From assembly GCF_033568475.1 (NCBI RefSeq), contig NC_133123.1, positions 136,732,242 to 136,796,241 of the forward strand: DNA of 64,000 nt, in the 5' to 3' direction. The notes under the pieces are model-generated. The model was not told where the DNA came from. It worked only from the letters and a program-made list of their open reading frames with translations, and ran no database searches. A program made the translations under genes and the position numbers. Positions within the stretch are counted from its first letter, which is position 1, and each line of letters opens with the position of its first letter. Below are positions 24,603 to 41,691 of this stretch, one piece after another. Source of the stretch: Henckelia pumila. Taxonomy: Eukaryota > Streptophyta > Magnoliopsida > Lamiales > Gesneriaceae.

Positions 24603-25482
24603 AAACTAGTCCACCCCACGAAATTCTATGCTGCAAAGATATTTTTGCTACTCATTCATTGATGATTGTTGATATCTGAAGGGGGAATTCAAGAGGGAGA
24701 TTGTTTGCTGTTTTACTTGTCCTGTCAGTCTTTGATATTTGAAATCCTATATGTTTTTTCTACTGAGTAAAGGATTTAATGGAGTCAGCTAGCATTTCAA
24801 ATCCCTTTTTGATTTTTGAAAAAAAAAATGATATAAATTCTTATACAAATATAATATATGCAAACGTTGAACTAATGTAAGAAATACCCTGTCCCACTTT
24901 GCAATATTAGGGCAATGCAAATGAGACTATAAGGGTAATAGGCACAACCCTCATGACTCACCATACATGTCCTAGGAATGCCACAAGAATTCTAATCCCA
25001 AAATAAACGATTATGCTTGGAGAGAGATTGCATCAGACCAAACATAACTTCAAGAAACAAATGATGCATCAGAAGCTTCAGAAATTTGAGAAAAAAACTG
25101 GAAGCAACGTGGTCTATGGGCTGTCCAATTCGTCGTATAAAGATACTTGACAAGCTTTTTTAGATTGAGATTTTGATACGTTGAGACTGCTGGATTATTT
25201 TTAGAGCGTTCTGTGATATTTATTTGATCCAACTTCGATTAACTTGAATGAAACGTAAACAAAGACTTTAGGTGTAAGATAAGCTAAAAACTGATATACA
25301 TTATGGCTGATAGCATGGTACATTTGCTTAACAGCAAACAATTACAGTACAGATATGATATTTGCCATCAAACTTTCACTTTTCGGAACCACAGATCATT
25401 TAAAATAAAAGTGAAATACTAATCACCTGTAATCAGGGTACAAAGAAATCAAATATTTTTCATTCGAATGTTATTTATTATT
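24603..25482. other. Intergenic region, convergent 3' ends
   Basis: It holds the presumed 3' UTR of the GXM-like gene (+) and of OPR-like gene A (-). No ORF of note and no recognised repeat. Confidence 0.5.
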
Positions 25483-27726
<2,244 letters not shown>

Positions 27727-27980
27727 CTCACTTGATCCACAATAGCAAAGAGGGTCTCAATATATAGCAAAAAAAAGAGAGAGAAAGAGAGTGAAAGAGG
27801 ATACAAAGTAGCTCCAAAATCCATTCAAGACTTTAGTAGTGTCATCAGTTGTCAATTGTCAGCGATGAATTTTGCCGCCCCCGCTGACGTCATTGATGAC
27901 TTCAAGACGTACGATTAACCTGTTTAGGGTTTGGACCATCCTTAGAAGAGCCGGTTCAGGGTTGGCCTGCCTAACCCGTG
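27727..27980 (-). promoter_or_regulatory. OPR-A promoter with TGACGTCA element
   Basis: This 5' flank is essentially identical to 35376-35629 upstream of copy B. A perfect palindromic TGACGTCA (27885-27892) with a second TGAC five bases further (27897-27900) lies about 160 bp upstream of the ATG. TGA-class bZIP factors are known to bind such as-1-like elements and drive oxylipin- and xenobiotic-induced OPR1 expression in Arabidopsis. That these sites are used here is inference. Confidence 0.5.
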
Positions 27981-29487
27981 TATCCGTCGGATTAAACGGC
28001 GGGTCATAAGTTTTTTTTGGATTCGTTGTTTTTTATTTTTACTAGTAAAAAAACACGTGCTACGCACGTGAGAACACTTTGTTTGTGTCATGTTAGTTAT
28101 TTGATTGAATAAAAAATGATGTTATGTCAATTTTTTTGGAAATGGAATAATAGTTACACAAATATTGCTAACAATATCCATAAATTAATTATTTTTTAAA
28201 AAAATATTCATGACTTATAATTCTTGATCTTTTTATTGTTTATTTGTCTCTTTCTCTCGATGATGTTGTTGACATACCAATTTTTTTATTATTAAATTTT
28301 GATGCCTATGATGTGTTGGTTATCAATGATCTCTGAGTTTTTCTTATTTTGACATCAATATATTGAATTTTTTATTACTGTAATTGACTTCAAATAATTA
28401 ATGTATTTATATCAGTATTCTTTTTTATTCTATAATTTACATACAATTGATTTTAAATAGTGACATGTTCTTTATATGTTGTCAAACGTTGTATGAATTT
28501 CCAATTTTCATTAACATCTCTATCTAATTCACATTATTTCAAGAAGAGTGATTAAATTCGATATACACAAATAATAAACCATACCATAATGTATTTTTTT
28601 TGCTTCGTTAAATATTGTGTTTGACAAACTATACTTATAAATATTGGGTACAATTAAAGATAAAACAAATTACAGGTGAAATTTTTTGTAGATATGAATA
28701 TAATCACGGATATATTTTATAGATTTATGAAAAAAAATTATAGATATAAATATAATCACGTTATATAGTTTATAGATTTATGAAATTTTATATTTATAAA
28801 TATTTATTCACGTTGGAGAAAACAATTAGTGACTTCTCAATAATCAATATTAATTCATGTCATATTACCTTCCGCACATTGAAAAATCATCATTCGAATA
28901 ATATATATAATTATTGGTTTTATATTAACTGATTGTTAAGACATCTTAACTTTTCTTATTCCTACTCTTCTTCTTATATACTCTAAAAAAAAAAAGTTTT
29001 GAAATATAACTTGTATCTGGTGTGAACATAGAGAGTTAATAAATAAATTTGTACTCTGAAAGCATGTACGAGCAAGGTTATGATGTTCGATATTTGAAAA
29101 TCAAAATCACAAACAGATCTTCGAGACTAAAATTAATTAATTAATTGCATATAACACTTCTATGAAATTCAAAAATTGCTAAAAAATAATAATATTCTAT
29201 TAATTTCCAGTGTTTTCAAGTCTTGTGCACGTATATCCTCATGTTTTCAAATTTTGACAGCACACCCTTTGTCCGTAATGTGTGCTCAAAATTAGAGGTA
29301 CCAAAATGAGCTAGCGATGTGGGTCAGTCCAAAATTCGTCGAAACTCACCATTATATATTTGATTTAAAAAATAATTTATTGTCATTAATTGAATCTACA
29401 ATAATGTATTAAAACTAAATTATTAATTTTGTTTGCATTTCTTTTCTCAAAGAGAAGAAATAAAGGGAAAAATTATCTCGACTATAT

Positions 29488-29590
29488 TGTTCTTTTTCTT
29501 TGACGTCATTGAAAATTATAAGCTAAAGCAGAACAACTATGATCTTTTTCTTTGACGCCATTGAAAATTATAAGCTAAAGCAGAACAAAC
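29488..29590. repeat. ~52-bp tandem duplication
   Basis: A unit containing tctttgacg.cattgaaaa followed by ttataagctaaagcagaaca occurs twice in direct succession inside Helitron 2, with one or two mismatches. Confidence 0.85.
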
Positions 29591-31514
29591 CGACGTTGTT
29601 TAGATGTCAAATCCAAAAAAAATATTAATTAAATTGATCATTTCTTGTGACAATGGGGATTTCATCTATCAAATTTTACCCGTTCTTCTTTGTTTTTTTT
29701 GTTATGTTCAAGGGCCCAATCCACAATTTATTATCTAATATTAATTTAACCATTTTATGTCCATTTTTTTTTTAATTTCGGATAACTTCATATGTGAGTC
29801 TCTTTTGTTGTCCTAACTCCTAAATCCTAATAATTTCTTTTTTTTTTCGGGTGAAAGTTGATATGTTCTCATCATCCCTAATTACCTCAATTAATTGGCT
29901 TTAGTGCTCTTGTTTTTCTTGGTTAACTCATAAAATCTTCTTTTTTTGGTCATTTTTGCCTCTTGTATTTTTGTTCGCGTTCAATTGTGTTTGTTTTCGT
30001 GTTCTTCTGTTATTTGGAATCATATGCCAATGTATTTGATTTTTGACAATATATATGCTTCTACTATCAAAAAATATTTGGATTTGATTATGATGGTTAT
30101 ATGTGGTGAATTATTTATTATTATTAGTAAGTTGGTTTTTAACAATGTTATGATTCAAAATCTATCCATTGGATCAATGACATTATCAAAAGATTGCAAG
30201 AATGTCAGCTGCTATCTTCAAAACCCTGAAACCGTGCTGATAAATTTGGTCAACTTTCAATTTATTAGAGACATGATGACATATTATTTAAAAACTTTTA
30301 AATAGTTGACGATGGTCAAAAGAAAACTTATAAAATTATAATCATGAAAACTAAACTAAAACGAATTGTAAAACACAAGAACAAATGATCTGGAAATACA
30401 TACACACACACACACACTCTAAACTTCAAACATATTTCTATAACTTTCGTTTTAGGAACAAATGATCTGGAAGAACACGTGACACGGTGAATCACATTCA
30501 CATAGACTTGTGCATGTAATAAGAGATATGGTTAGAGTATTGTAAAAAATATAAGGCTGAGTTTGAAATTTGGATAGAAGGATTTGAAATCATATATTTA
30601 AATATATTTTTATTGTTTAGATAACTTACATACAAAAATTTTAATTCATCTCCATATTTATTTAATTATACTATAATTGATCTAGTCACAATGAATTTCA
30701 ATTTCTTAAAATATTAGAACCATATGAAATCCATCATGGTAAGTATAAATAGAATGTAAATAAATATAATATTGATTTGGTTTTATATTGTTGAAGTAAT
30801 TGAATAATGAAGATGAATTCAAAATTCATGAATTTCAAATAAGTCAATCTAAATGCAAACTAATAATCAAATTAATTTATAAGAATAGAACATAAACTAT
30901 TAATAAATAATTATAATGTGAAATAATTTATGTAAAAATATTATGATAAAATAATGAAAATAATGCTTAAAGTCGAAATTAATTAATTTCTCTTTAACTT
31001 GGAATGTATTAATTTTGATTCATTAATTTGACTACCAATAACTAAACATGTTCTCATTGACTACACGACACATAAATGATAATATTTTAGACGTTGAAAT
31101 CATATTGGGAACATAAATAGATCAACGTTACGTAAAATATTTAAATTTTAACATTATTTAAATTATAAATTTTTTTTAATTATTTATTTATAATAAAGTA
31201 TCACATATAATTAACCAACTAAAAAGTCACTCATTCCTAAATGATGCAAACTATAAATGAAACACAAACAACGAAATTGTCTGTTACGTAAATTGTGCAA
31301 ATTAATTAATTTAATTAAATTTAATATATGAAACACACAAAATTAAAAAAACATTGACCAATCTTAAAAATCAATAATCCAAATTTACCTTTATTTTTGC
31401 TCCAATTTTTTCACACATTATCCATTCCAAAAGCACACACCAAGAACCAATAAAGTGTTCAATCGGAAATTCATAGTAAAATTTTTTAAACCATTTATTG
31501 GCTCTTTTAATTGA

Positions 31515-31554
31515 ATAATAATAATAATAATAACAATAATAATAATAATAATTC

Positions 31555-31601
<47 letters not shown>

Positions 31602-31653
31602 GTTTTTATTTTTTGAATCTTATTTTTATATTGGTTGATATTTTGATTGCCCA

Positions 31654-31723
<70 letters not shown>

Positions 31724-31725
31724 TA
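31515..31725. repeat. (AAT)n/(TTA)n compound microsatellite
   Basis: Triplet arrays in both orientations, interrupted by about 60 bp. They create poly-Asn and poly-Ile pseudo-ORFs on both strands that are not genes. Confidence 0.95.
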
Positions 31726-31737
31726 TTATTAATATCA

Positions 31738-32492
31738 ATATTATTATAATTAAAATTATATTTAATAGCCGCAAAATTGACAAAGTTTGACAAAATTTTG
31801 ATATTCAATGTTTTGCCCTTATTTTTTCATATATTTACCAAAACATATATTAAAAAATATAATCATTAAAAGATATTAATGACATATCACAATTCTAAAC
31901 ATTGGCTCTTTACCAAAAATATATTGAAAAACCTAACAATTGAAGGATATTAACGATAATGATAAAAATAATAGAATAATAGATTATTATTATTATTAAT
32001 TTTTAAATCTAATCATTGAAGGACGTATAATAATTCTAAACATTGTCTCCTTTATATTATTATTATTATTATTATTATTATTAAAATTATTATTATTATT
32101 ATTATTAATTTTAATATTATTATAATTAAAATTACATTTAATAGCCACAAAAGTTGACCGAATTTGACAAAATTTTGATATTCAATGTTTTTTATATTCA
32201 ATGTTTTGCACTTATATTTTCATATATTTACCAAACGCTTATCGAGAAATCTAAACAATGAAGGGCATTAATTTATTAATATTATTATTAATTTTAATAT
32301 TATTATAATAAAAATTACATTTAATAGCCGCAAAAGTTGACCAAGTTTGACAAAATTTTGATATTCAATGTTTTTTATATTCAACGTTTTGCCCTTATAT
32401 TTTCATATATTTACCAAACACTTATTGATAAATTTAAACATTGAAGGGTATTAATGACATATCACAATTCTAAACATGAGCTCTTTTATATA
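31738..32492. repeat. Tandem repeats near Helitron 2 5' terminus
   Basis: Three diverged copies of a block (tttaatagcc.caaaa.ttga, then tttgacaaaattttgatatt, then catatatttaccaaa) start near 31765, 32138 and 32318. Each is followed by a version of the element's subterminal sequence (cacaattctaaacat.g.ctctt). They look like head-to-tail accumulations of Helitron 5' ends. Confidence 0.65.
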
Positions 32493-32501
32493 AAAAATAG
32501 A

Positions 32502-33300
32502 TTTTTAATTACTATTCGTCTCTCGATGTTCTCATAAATGCTTGGTCTATTATTTAGTTTGAATTTTAATTTATCAACAATTTTATTGGGAAATTCAAGT
32601 GATTGGTTATGATGTAGACTTGTAGTACGTTTGAATGTAATCCAGGAAAAATGATAAATTTATATATTTCTCTTCATTAAAAAAAACTACGATCAAATGT
32701 CAGACAGATATTCTTGATTGGTAAACAGCTCAATAATTTAAGGTTGTATTTATAACTTTTTGTCTGACATTCTTGATTGGTAAACAATTTACGGTTGTAT
32801 TTATAAATTTTGAAAATAAATGATTATAGATTTTTTATTCACAAATTTGTTAAAAAAAAAAAATCAATAATCACTTATTTTTAAAAATTGTAAATATTAT
32901 ATTAAGTGTTGAACAACTTTACTTAGTAGCAAGGTTAGTACTAGAATTAATAATGATTTATGGCCAATAAATTATTTTATTTTTATGCAAAGTCAAATAT
33001 AAATTTCATGTAGATCAATAATTATAAATTTCATGTAGATCAATAATGATCTAGATCGAGACTACTATAAGATCTCGTAAACTATAAATATGAATTTCGG
33101 TCATATTTATAATATACATTTTCAAGGGCACATTATCCCACGAATATGTTGAATGATGTGAAAATATTGATGAAAATGTACTCTAATGTCAATATTAGTA
33201 ACTTTATAGCATGATTCGGCGAGAATGAGGTGATATCACGGAAATGATGTTCAGACTACGAAGCAATCCATCATATAACAATCAACATAAAGACGATTTT
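32502..33300. other. Region between Helitron 2 and OPR-B
   Basis: AT-rich. It contains the right half of the Helitron target (32502-32637) and copy 1 of a ~110-bp dispersed repeat (32638-32750, beginning atccaggaaaaatgataaat) that recurs at 35631 and 36145. It then holds the 3' flank of OPR-B. No gene seen. Confidence 0.5.
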
Positions 33301-35375
<2,075 letters not shown>

Positions 35376-35630
35376 CTCACTTGATCCACAATAGCAAAGA
35401 GGGTCTCAATATATAGCAAAAAAAAGAGAGAGAAAGAGAGTGAAAGAGGATACAAAGTAGCTCCAAAATCCATTCAAGACTTTAGTAGTGTCATCAGTTG
35501 TCAATTGTCAGCGATGAATTTTGCCGCCCCCGCTGACGTCATTGATGACTTCAAGACGTACGATTAACCGGTTCAGGGTTTGGACCATCCTTAGAAGAGC
35601 CGGTTCAGGGTTGGCCTGCCTATCCCGTGT
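35376..35630 (-). promoter_or_regulatory. OPR-B promoter (duplicated)
   Basis: Almost base-for-base identical to the copy A flank, including TGACGTCA at 35534-35541. Identity stops after gcctgcctatcccgtgt at about 35630, where a dispersed repeat (aatccaggaaaaataat) begins; this is the duplication breakpoint. Confidence 0.5.
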
Positions 35631-36265
35631 AATCCAGGAAAAATAATAAATGTATATATTTCTCTGCATTAAAACTACGACCAAATGCCAGACATAAACA
35701 GATCCATAATTTAAGGTAATAATTATGATCAAAATAGCTATCTGAAATCAGGTTTAGTACATGCTACCCGCAAGGCACTACCCTGCGGGTGATGTGTAAC
35801 CCGTCAAAATTAGTGGGTCCCACGTGAGGCTCATTAATTTTAACCAATCATGAGCCGCCACATCACCCGCAGGACTCTGTGCAAATCCATGAATGGACGG
35901 GTTTCTTCAAAAATCGATTCCTGCGTCTTGATTCTTGAACCCATGGATCCATCGTTTAAATGGTGGGTACTCATAAGTTTTTTTTGCCTGATTTATTTTT
36001 ATTATTATTAATGTAATTAATATTCCTTTCTCAATATTCTCATAAATATTTGGCCTATTCTTTAGTTTAGATTTTAATTAGCAGCGATATATGATTGAGA
36101 AATGCAAGTGATTGGTTATGATATAATAATGCGTTTGAATGTGTGATCCAGGAAAAAAACGATAAATTTATACATTTCTCTACATAAAAAATAAAAGATA
36201 CGACCAAATTCCAGCCGCCAGATATTTTGATTGGTAAGCAGTTGGATAATTTAAGTGGTAGACAA
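35631..36265. repeat. Dispersed repeat copies and Helitron empty site
   Basis: 35631-35722 and 36145-36265 are copies 2 and 3 of the repeat also seen at 32638-32750. Between them, 35970-36145 matches the joined flanks of Helitron 2, with the insertion point at 36001/36002. The arrangement suggests the tandem OPR duplication involved recombination in these repeats. Confidence 0.6.
35778..35875. repeat. Imperfect ~98-bp palindrome
   Basis: CCTGCGGGTGATGTG (left) pairs with CACATCACCCGCAGG (right), and the interior also pairs (aaaattagtgggtcc with ggctcattaatttt). This forms a long stem-loop typical of a small foldback MITE. No clear target duplication was seen. Confidence 0.6.
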
Positions 36266-36673
36266 CTCTAGTTTTTTTTTTTTTTTTTTTTTTTTTAAGA
36301 AAGGTAGACAACTGTAGTTAGTAGCAACGTTAGTCCTAGAATTTAGAATTTAGTACTAGGATTAATGATGGCCAATCAATTATTTTATTTTTATGTAATT
36401 CCTTTTTTTTTTTTTTTAAGGAAGTGAAATGTGAATTTCATGTACGTCAATAATGATAAGCAGGTTTACGTTATATCATACCACGAGCAATGATTTGACA
36501 CTTATTGGTTTCATATATTTAACATGGTTCTTACATCACATCTCAAAATAATGACAATATCATTTGTCCACGTCTGGCCAATCGTAGCCCAAAAAACTTT
36601 ACTAGATCGATTTTGTTTTACGTTTTTTTATGTAATATTGTAAATATGGTTTAAGATTAAATAAAATATTTTC

Positions 36674-36735
<62 letters not shown>

Positions 36736-37542
36736 CTTACAGCTCTGGATGATAATGCAAAATGGAATAATTTCTCCCAGGAAGAATCGCCAAACAAAGA
36801 TACAATCTCCAATCTATATGGGCTCGCGGTTATATCAAGGTGGCGGGCTTGATGTAGGACTTAATGGATTGGGCTTTGGATATGCTGTCTTGGACTTGAG
36901 ATGATCATCATGATTTCCCCGTGGTCTAACTAAGTTGCACTTATTTGTAAAGAAAAGTTTTATAAATATTTATTTTTAGAAGTTATAAACAATATTTATA
37001 AATAGTAAAATAGATCTTATGAAATGCTCTTTGGAGCTGTCCCATGCATCATGTGTCCACATACATGTTGCGGAATTTGTATCGTATATTATTGAATTTA
37101 AGTCCAGTCCACACCACTTAATCAATATATTTCATTATCATTAGTTGATATTTAAATCTTAAAATAACTCTACTAAGTATAACTTAACTCAATTTCAAAC
37201 TAAAAAAATGGTTAAACTATGAGGTTAATTGAGATCGGTTTAGTATCCTAATAAGAAAGTTAAAATTCCTCCGGAAAGGTACCCGATTAGCTAGTTCGAC
37301 CCGATTCGTACTCATTCTTGGTTGGGTCGGGTGTGGTAGGGCCCGAGTTTTTCGGGTGGAAATAAGAATTTAGAAAAGTCTTCGGCATGGTGGATGGATG
37401 AGTGGTGCCTGCCTTGGCGGACATCACAATTCACGAATTCCTTTTTTTAAACCGCAGCCGACAGCGAATTAACCCACCAACGAACGAAGCTTCAGAGTAG
37501 CAGAAGAAACAAGAAAGCACGGAAAGGAGAATTTACGCAATA
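36266..37542. other. Intergenic region upstream of small TM gene
   Basis: Poly(T) tracts (36271-36297 and 36403-36417) and an (AAT)n microsatellite (36678-36735) precede ordinary AT-rich sequence. From about 37440 the composition changes to a purine-rich leader that is probably the 5' UTR of the next gene. No other gene visible. Confidence 0.5.
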
Positions 37543-39444
37543 ATGAGCACGATGATTAGTAGAAACTCGAGTGTCATCTCTCCGCAATATCTGTCGTTCC
37601 TTTTCGCTTCGTTTTCGCTTCTGCCAATTCCAGGTTAAAATCACGAACTCAGAAGTTTTGGTTGTGTAATCTTTTATACCAGTTGTTTTGATGAAAAAGA
37701 CGGAAACTTTGTTATACCGGAACCAAGATTGCATGGAAAGAACTCCACAATGGTGATTTCGAGACTAGATCCGAAAGTCCTTGTGTGGGTTCTTGTTTTT
37801 ATGAACTATCCGTAGCCACCGTGAATTTGTTGTGTTGGAACAGTTGATTACAGGGAGTATTTTAGAACCCGTTGAAAGGCTAAATCTTCAATCTTTCTTG
37901 ATCTTGTTTAGCCAGATATTTTTGAAGTTTGATGTTTTTTTTTTTGGTAGATCATTACTATGTAAAAACTGGAGTAAGATTGGTATTAACTTTCTATCCT
38001 CCTTGTTAATTTTTTTGCATAAAGTAATTGGTAGCTGAAAAGTAGTTGTAAACTTTAAGCTTTTGTTTGGTTGTTGGAGCCAATTCAACTGATTATAAGA
38101 TTTCCTTTATTAGTCCAATTGATGTCGTAATGAAGCAAGATTATCGAGCTAAGCTCGTCCCAGTTGTCGTTCTCGACGAACTTGAGTTGAATTCCACATA
38201 GCTTTAGATTTCCCAAATTCTAAGCGACTAAAGCGAGTCAATATGCTATTCTGTTCAAGATTATTGAAGATCTGGTCATTTATTGTTCATGCTAAACCTC
38301 AATGAGTTGAATCCTAACTCCTGGATGACCTGAAGCAGCTTGTAGTAGCGATTACATTTAGCAATTGAAGGGTTATTAGCGGCTATTACTAGCCTATAGA
38401 TGTTTTTAATGCTGATTAGATTTTAAATGGTTCTGAGTTCAAATTGGTTTCTTTGGATCAGATCAGACCCCTCTCTGTGTTGGATGTTGCATGTTCGTCA
38501 TCTATAAACAAAGATACAAAATGATATAAATATTATTTTCACAGATTTGCAATGTCCCTGGTTTTCAGTACTCTTGGATAAGATTCGAGAAGTATACTAG
38601 AATACACACATACACACACACCAACACACTAAAGTTGCATCATTTTCTTAAGGCTCCGCTTGGATTGAAGTATTTCAAATCCATGGATTTCAAATGCATT
38701 TTTGTTGTTTAGAGAAGTAGCACCACAAACATCAAATCCACTTTTTTTATGTTTATATAGTAATTCATGATAGTTGTGATGGATTTCAAGTTCATCCAAT
38801 AAAGTGGTGATTTAAAATCCTTTTTACTCCATCTAAGTAATGTGTAAATAATTAAGCTATGAATTTGAGATTTTTCTATGTTACATTGTTAACACTAAAA
38901 TTATAATCGAAATCCATTGATTTCAAATCCTTCAATCCAAGCGCAACATAACTGAATTCGGGATAGTTGGCATCAATATCTTTGCTGTAAAACTTATTTC
39001 CTGACTATTCATCTTGAGTAGCAAGCTGACATGGGGGCTTTTGATGCACATTTCCAAGAGTGATTTATTTAATGCCAGATATGAGTATATAATTTTTTGG
39101 GAATTGTGGAAAGTATACACCAATATGTAAGCCCAATTGAAGAATTGGTTACTTCCTCTCTCACTTGTAAAAGGTTTGGGACCTCTTTATATGCAGGATT
39201 AGCTGACGTCTCGTCATCATCAAGTTCTACAAATGAAAATACAATCGAGAAAAACAAGTCGTCCAGAAGCTCCACCGGATTAATAATCTTGATCTTATGC
39301 CTCGGACTCATTGCTGTTGTCGCATTTTCTGTTTTCTTGTACAAGCTGTGGCAAAAGAAGAAGAGAGAAGAACAACATGCCCGCCTTCTCAAGCTTTTTG
39401 AGCAAGACGATGATCTTGAGGTCGAACTTGGTATTCGGGATTGA
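37543..39444 (+). CDS. Small single-pass membrane protein, unknown function
   Basis: Two exons, 37543-37633 and 39197-39444, join in phase (CCA G|gttaaa ... atgcag|GA) to 112 residues. The N-terminus (~1-31) has a hydrophobic stretch LSFLFASFSLLPIPG resembling a signal peptide. A Ser-rich linker follows (LADVSSSSSS), then one strong transmembrane helix (~60-81, LIILILCLGLIAVVAFSVFL), a basic stop-transfer KLWQKKKREEQ and an acidic tail EQDDDLEVELGIRD. It resembles small uncharacterised plant membrane proteins; no function can be assigned. An alternative ATG at 39097 within the intron would give 115 residues without the signal, but the exon 1 join gives the better topology (short outside, long cytosolic tail). 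The 1,563-bp intron holds nothing recognised beyond an (AC)n run. Confidence 0.65.
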
Positions 39445-39953
39445 GATTTGGGTATTGATTGAGTTTTATATATATTGTTGAAACCGGAAAAGAGTGGTGA
39501 CATGTTACGTGCATCATCACACCGTAGCCTTGTTTTGTGGTTGATATTTGAAATTTGGTGAGAAGAAGCTGAGTAGGTCTTCATTTTGCGATTTTATTTA
39601 GTGATTTGTTGATTTGATCCTGTTCATAAACACATATATGTATTTGAACTTGTCATGAATAGTTCAAAGATGTATCAATAATTTGGTAGTAATACTCTAG
39701 GCTTTTTGTTATTTCTCTCCTGCAGTACAGATTTTTTTTTTGGGCCATTTCTTGGTGTTTTTTTGGGCCTAGTTTGTATAATGAGCCCAAACGTTGCTTT
39801 GCGTTAGAGATGGGTGCACGGCTTTCAAAATATGGCCTTTTGAATTCAATTTATCCACGTCTCAACTTTGCGTGCTTCTTTCCGAAAAAACAAAAATTGT
39901 GAGATTTTTTTCGACACAAATTTGTCATTTCAAGGAATTTAATTCTTAGGACA
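39445..39953. other. 3' flank of small TM gene
   Basis: Probable 3' UTR followed by AT-rich intergenic sequence. No gene seen. Confidence 0.4.
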
Positions 39954-40075
39954 ATTTCAGCACTTTACTTTAAAAAAAAAAAAAAAAAGGTTGACCCTGA
40001 AGGAACCCCATTCCACATGAGTCAGAGGCCCATTGGCTCATGCGGAGGGTAAATCGAGGATTTCAGCACTTTACT
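39954..40075 (-). mobile_element. SINE-like insertion with 16-bp target duplication
   Basis: ATTTCAGCACTTTACT occurs at 39954-39969 and again at 40060-40075. Between them (39970-40059) is a compact GC-rich sequence adjoining an A16-type tract. On the minus strand the unit reads as a body beginning CCTCGATTTACCCTCCGCAT and ending in poly(T), the polarity of plant Au-like SINEs with T tails. At about 90 bp it is either 5'-truncated or a very short SINE family. Confidence 0.7.
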
Positions 40076-41691
40076 ATTAATTGCCACCCTAGCGATTAAT
40101 CTTTAGATTTTTTTAAAGTATAATCTTTGATTCGAATCTTGTAAATACGGAATATTGGGGAAGTTTTTTCATAATAGGCTTCACCTTATTTTATTTCGTA
40201 TTGTCTTATGCTCAAATACAGGGAATCTTAGCTAAAACAAAAGGAAAAGAAAACATATGCCAAGTAAATAGCGAAAGATTCCGTTTGACGAATTCAAAAG
40301 TCACATGAGGAGAATTGAATTGAGGCTAAAAACCATAAAGAGGGAGGGGGTGGGTGTTCACCTTTGGACCACATTTCAACATCTTCAACACTTTTCCTTT
40401 TCAATGGTTTTAATTTTCGAAATCAATTCTCTCCCCAAAAAAAATGCAAATAAAATTATTTCATAAAAAAACATAATAACACAATCAAACATTGACACAT
40501 CACATTTCAACATCTTCAACACTTTTGTTTTGTATTTTGGTCTTGTAATTAGTACTCAAATTAATTTAGATTATCTTCCTATAAAGTAGGTTATATTTTG
40601 GTTTTTGTGTTTTTTTTCTCTTTTGTTTGTTCATCTCAAAATGTCGTCAGTGTGGTGGTATTGGGAATTTCTGACACTTCATCTAAAAAATGACAAAATT
40701 TTCAGAACACAAGTTAATTTACACAACAAAAAATCCAAGATTAGGATATACACAAGAACAAAACACAATATAAGCAAAATTAAAGGTCATTTTGATTATT
40801 ATCTTTACTTATTTGCAAATATCAATTATTGCATGTATTTCAACAACTTTACTCGATAACTTTGTTACAATTCTTCACATTTGAAGCATAAAATTTTGCA
40901 AGACTTGCTCGATATCATATTATCATCCATTATTGTTGTTGTTACTTGTTATGGAAGAGAGATTGATATGTACAACAAATTTTGACTTGCATATTGTCTT
41001 GGAACCAATTTTAGAAAAGAAATTGACTTTGATATTACTGTGGAATCGAAACCACTATAAAGAATGCAACGTGACACGGTTACGCAACTCAATTAAAATG
41101 TTCTAATTATAACAACATCGAAAATCATTTTCCAGGTCCCATTGTCTTAATTTACTACCAACTTTATTTTTCTTCTTCTGTTTTTCCCCCTATTGCATAA
41201 ATTGGAAAATCAATTTTAGATCTTGTCGGATTCTTTATTTTAATAAAATTTATGATACAACTAGAGATAAATTAATTTCCATAAATGAATAAGTTTAATT
41301 AATGTTCAAGTGTATAATTAAAATTATAGGGAAAAAATAAAAATGTTTTTTCCCCCCATAAACTTATCATTTGGTTTACGTACGTAATGGACCGGATTGA
41401 TTACACAAATTAGGAAATTTCCGGATTGAATTAATTTTATGGATTCAAAACAAAATTTCAAAGTCTAATTTGCATGATTTACGTTCATCCAAGTCAAGAA
41501 AAAATTCCTTGCGCGTGTTCGATCTCACCAAATTTATAGTTAAATTAATAAATTACAATTTTGATCGTGTATGTTCGTCACTTTACAATTTCGGTGTTCT
41601 ATGTAGGCAAAGGTGGCCACTTGGTATTAATTAAGGCAGAAAACTTTGAATCAGGACAAAGAGGTGGCAGGCCAAGTGGACGGCAAATATA
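40076..41691. other. Intergenic AT-rich region
   Basis: No gene or repeat was recognised. An 84-codon ORF at 40605-40859 has no family resemblance and biased AT composition. Confidence 0.4.

Larger units (their letters stand above)
28042..32501 (-). mobile_element. Non-autonomous Helitron element 2
   Basis: Minus-strand 5' end TCTATTTTTTATATAAAAG at 32501 (preceded by A). The 3' end has the hairpin CACGTGC-gta-GCACGTG (28053-28069) followed by TTTTTTTA and CTAG (28042-28045), then host T. Insertion is exactly between A and T without target duplication, the Helitron signature. The flanks 28004-28041 and 32502-32640 join into a sequence that matches an uninterrupted paralogous stretch at 35970-36145 beside OPR copy B, i.e. 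an empty site. The 4,460-bp interior carries triplet microsatellites and tandem repeats but no Rep/helicase ORF. A 119-codon ORF at 29946-30305 has no recognisable family and is probably chance. Confidence 0.75.

Noticed and set aside
29946-30305. 119-codon ORF inside Helitron 2
   Set aside because: AT-biased, no recognisable motif, not preceded by promoter features; probably chance, though a captured fragment cannot be excluded.
31418-31783. Poly-Asn and poly-Ile ORFs on both strands
   Set aside because: Direct translations of AAT/TTA microsatellites.
39097-39444. Single-exon model of the small membrane protein starting at 39097
   Set aside because: A tatgcag acceptor at 39196 joins in phase to an upstream exon with a signal-like N-terminus; the extension upstream of the acceptor looks intronic.
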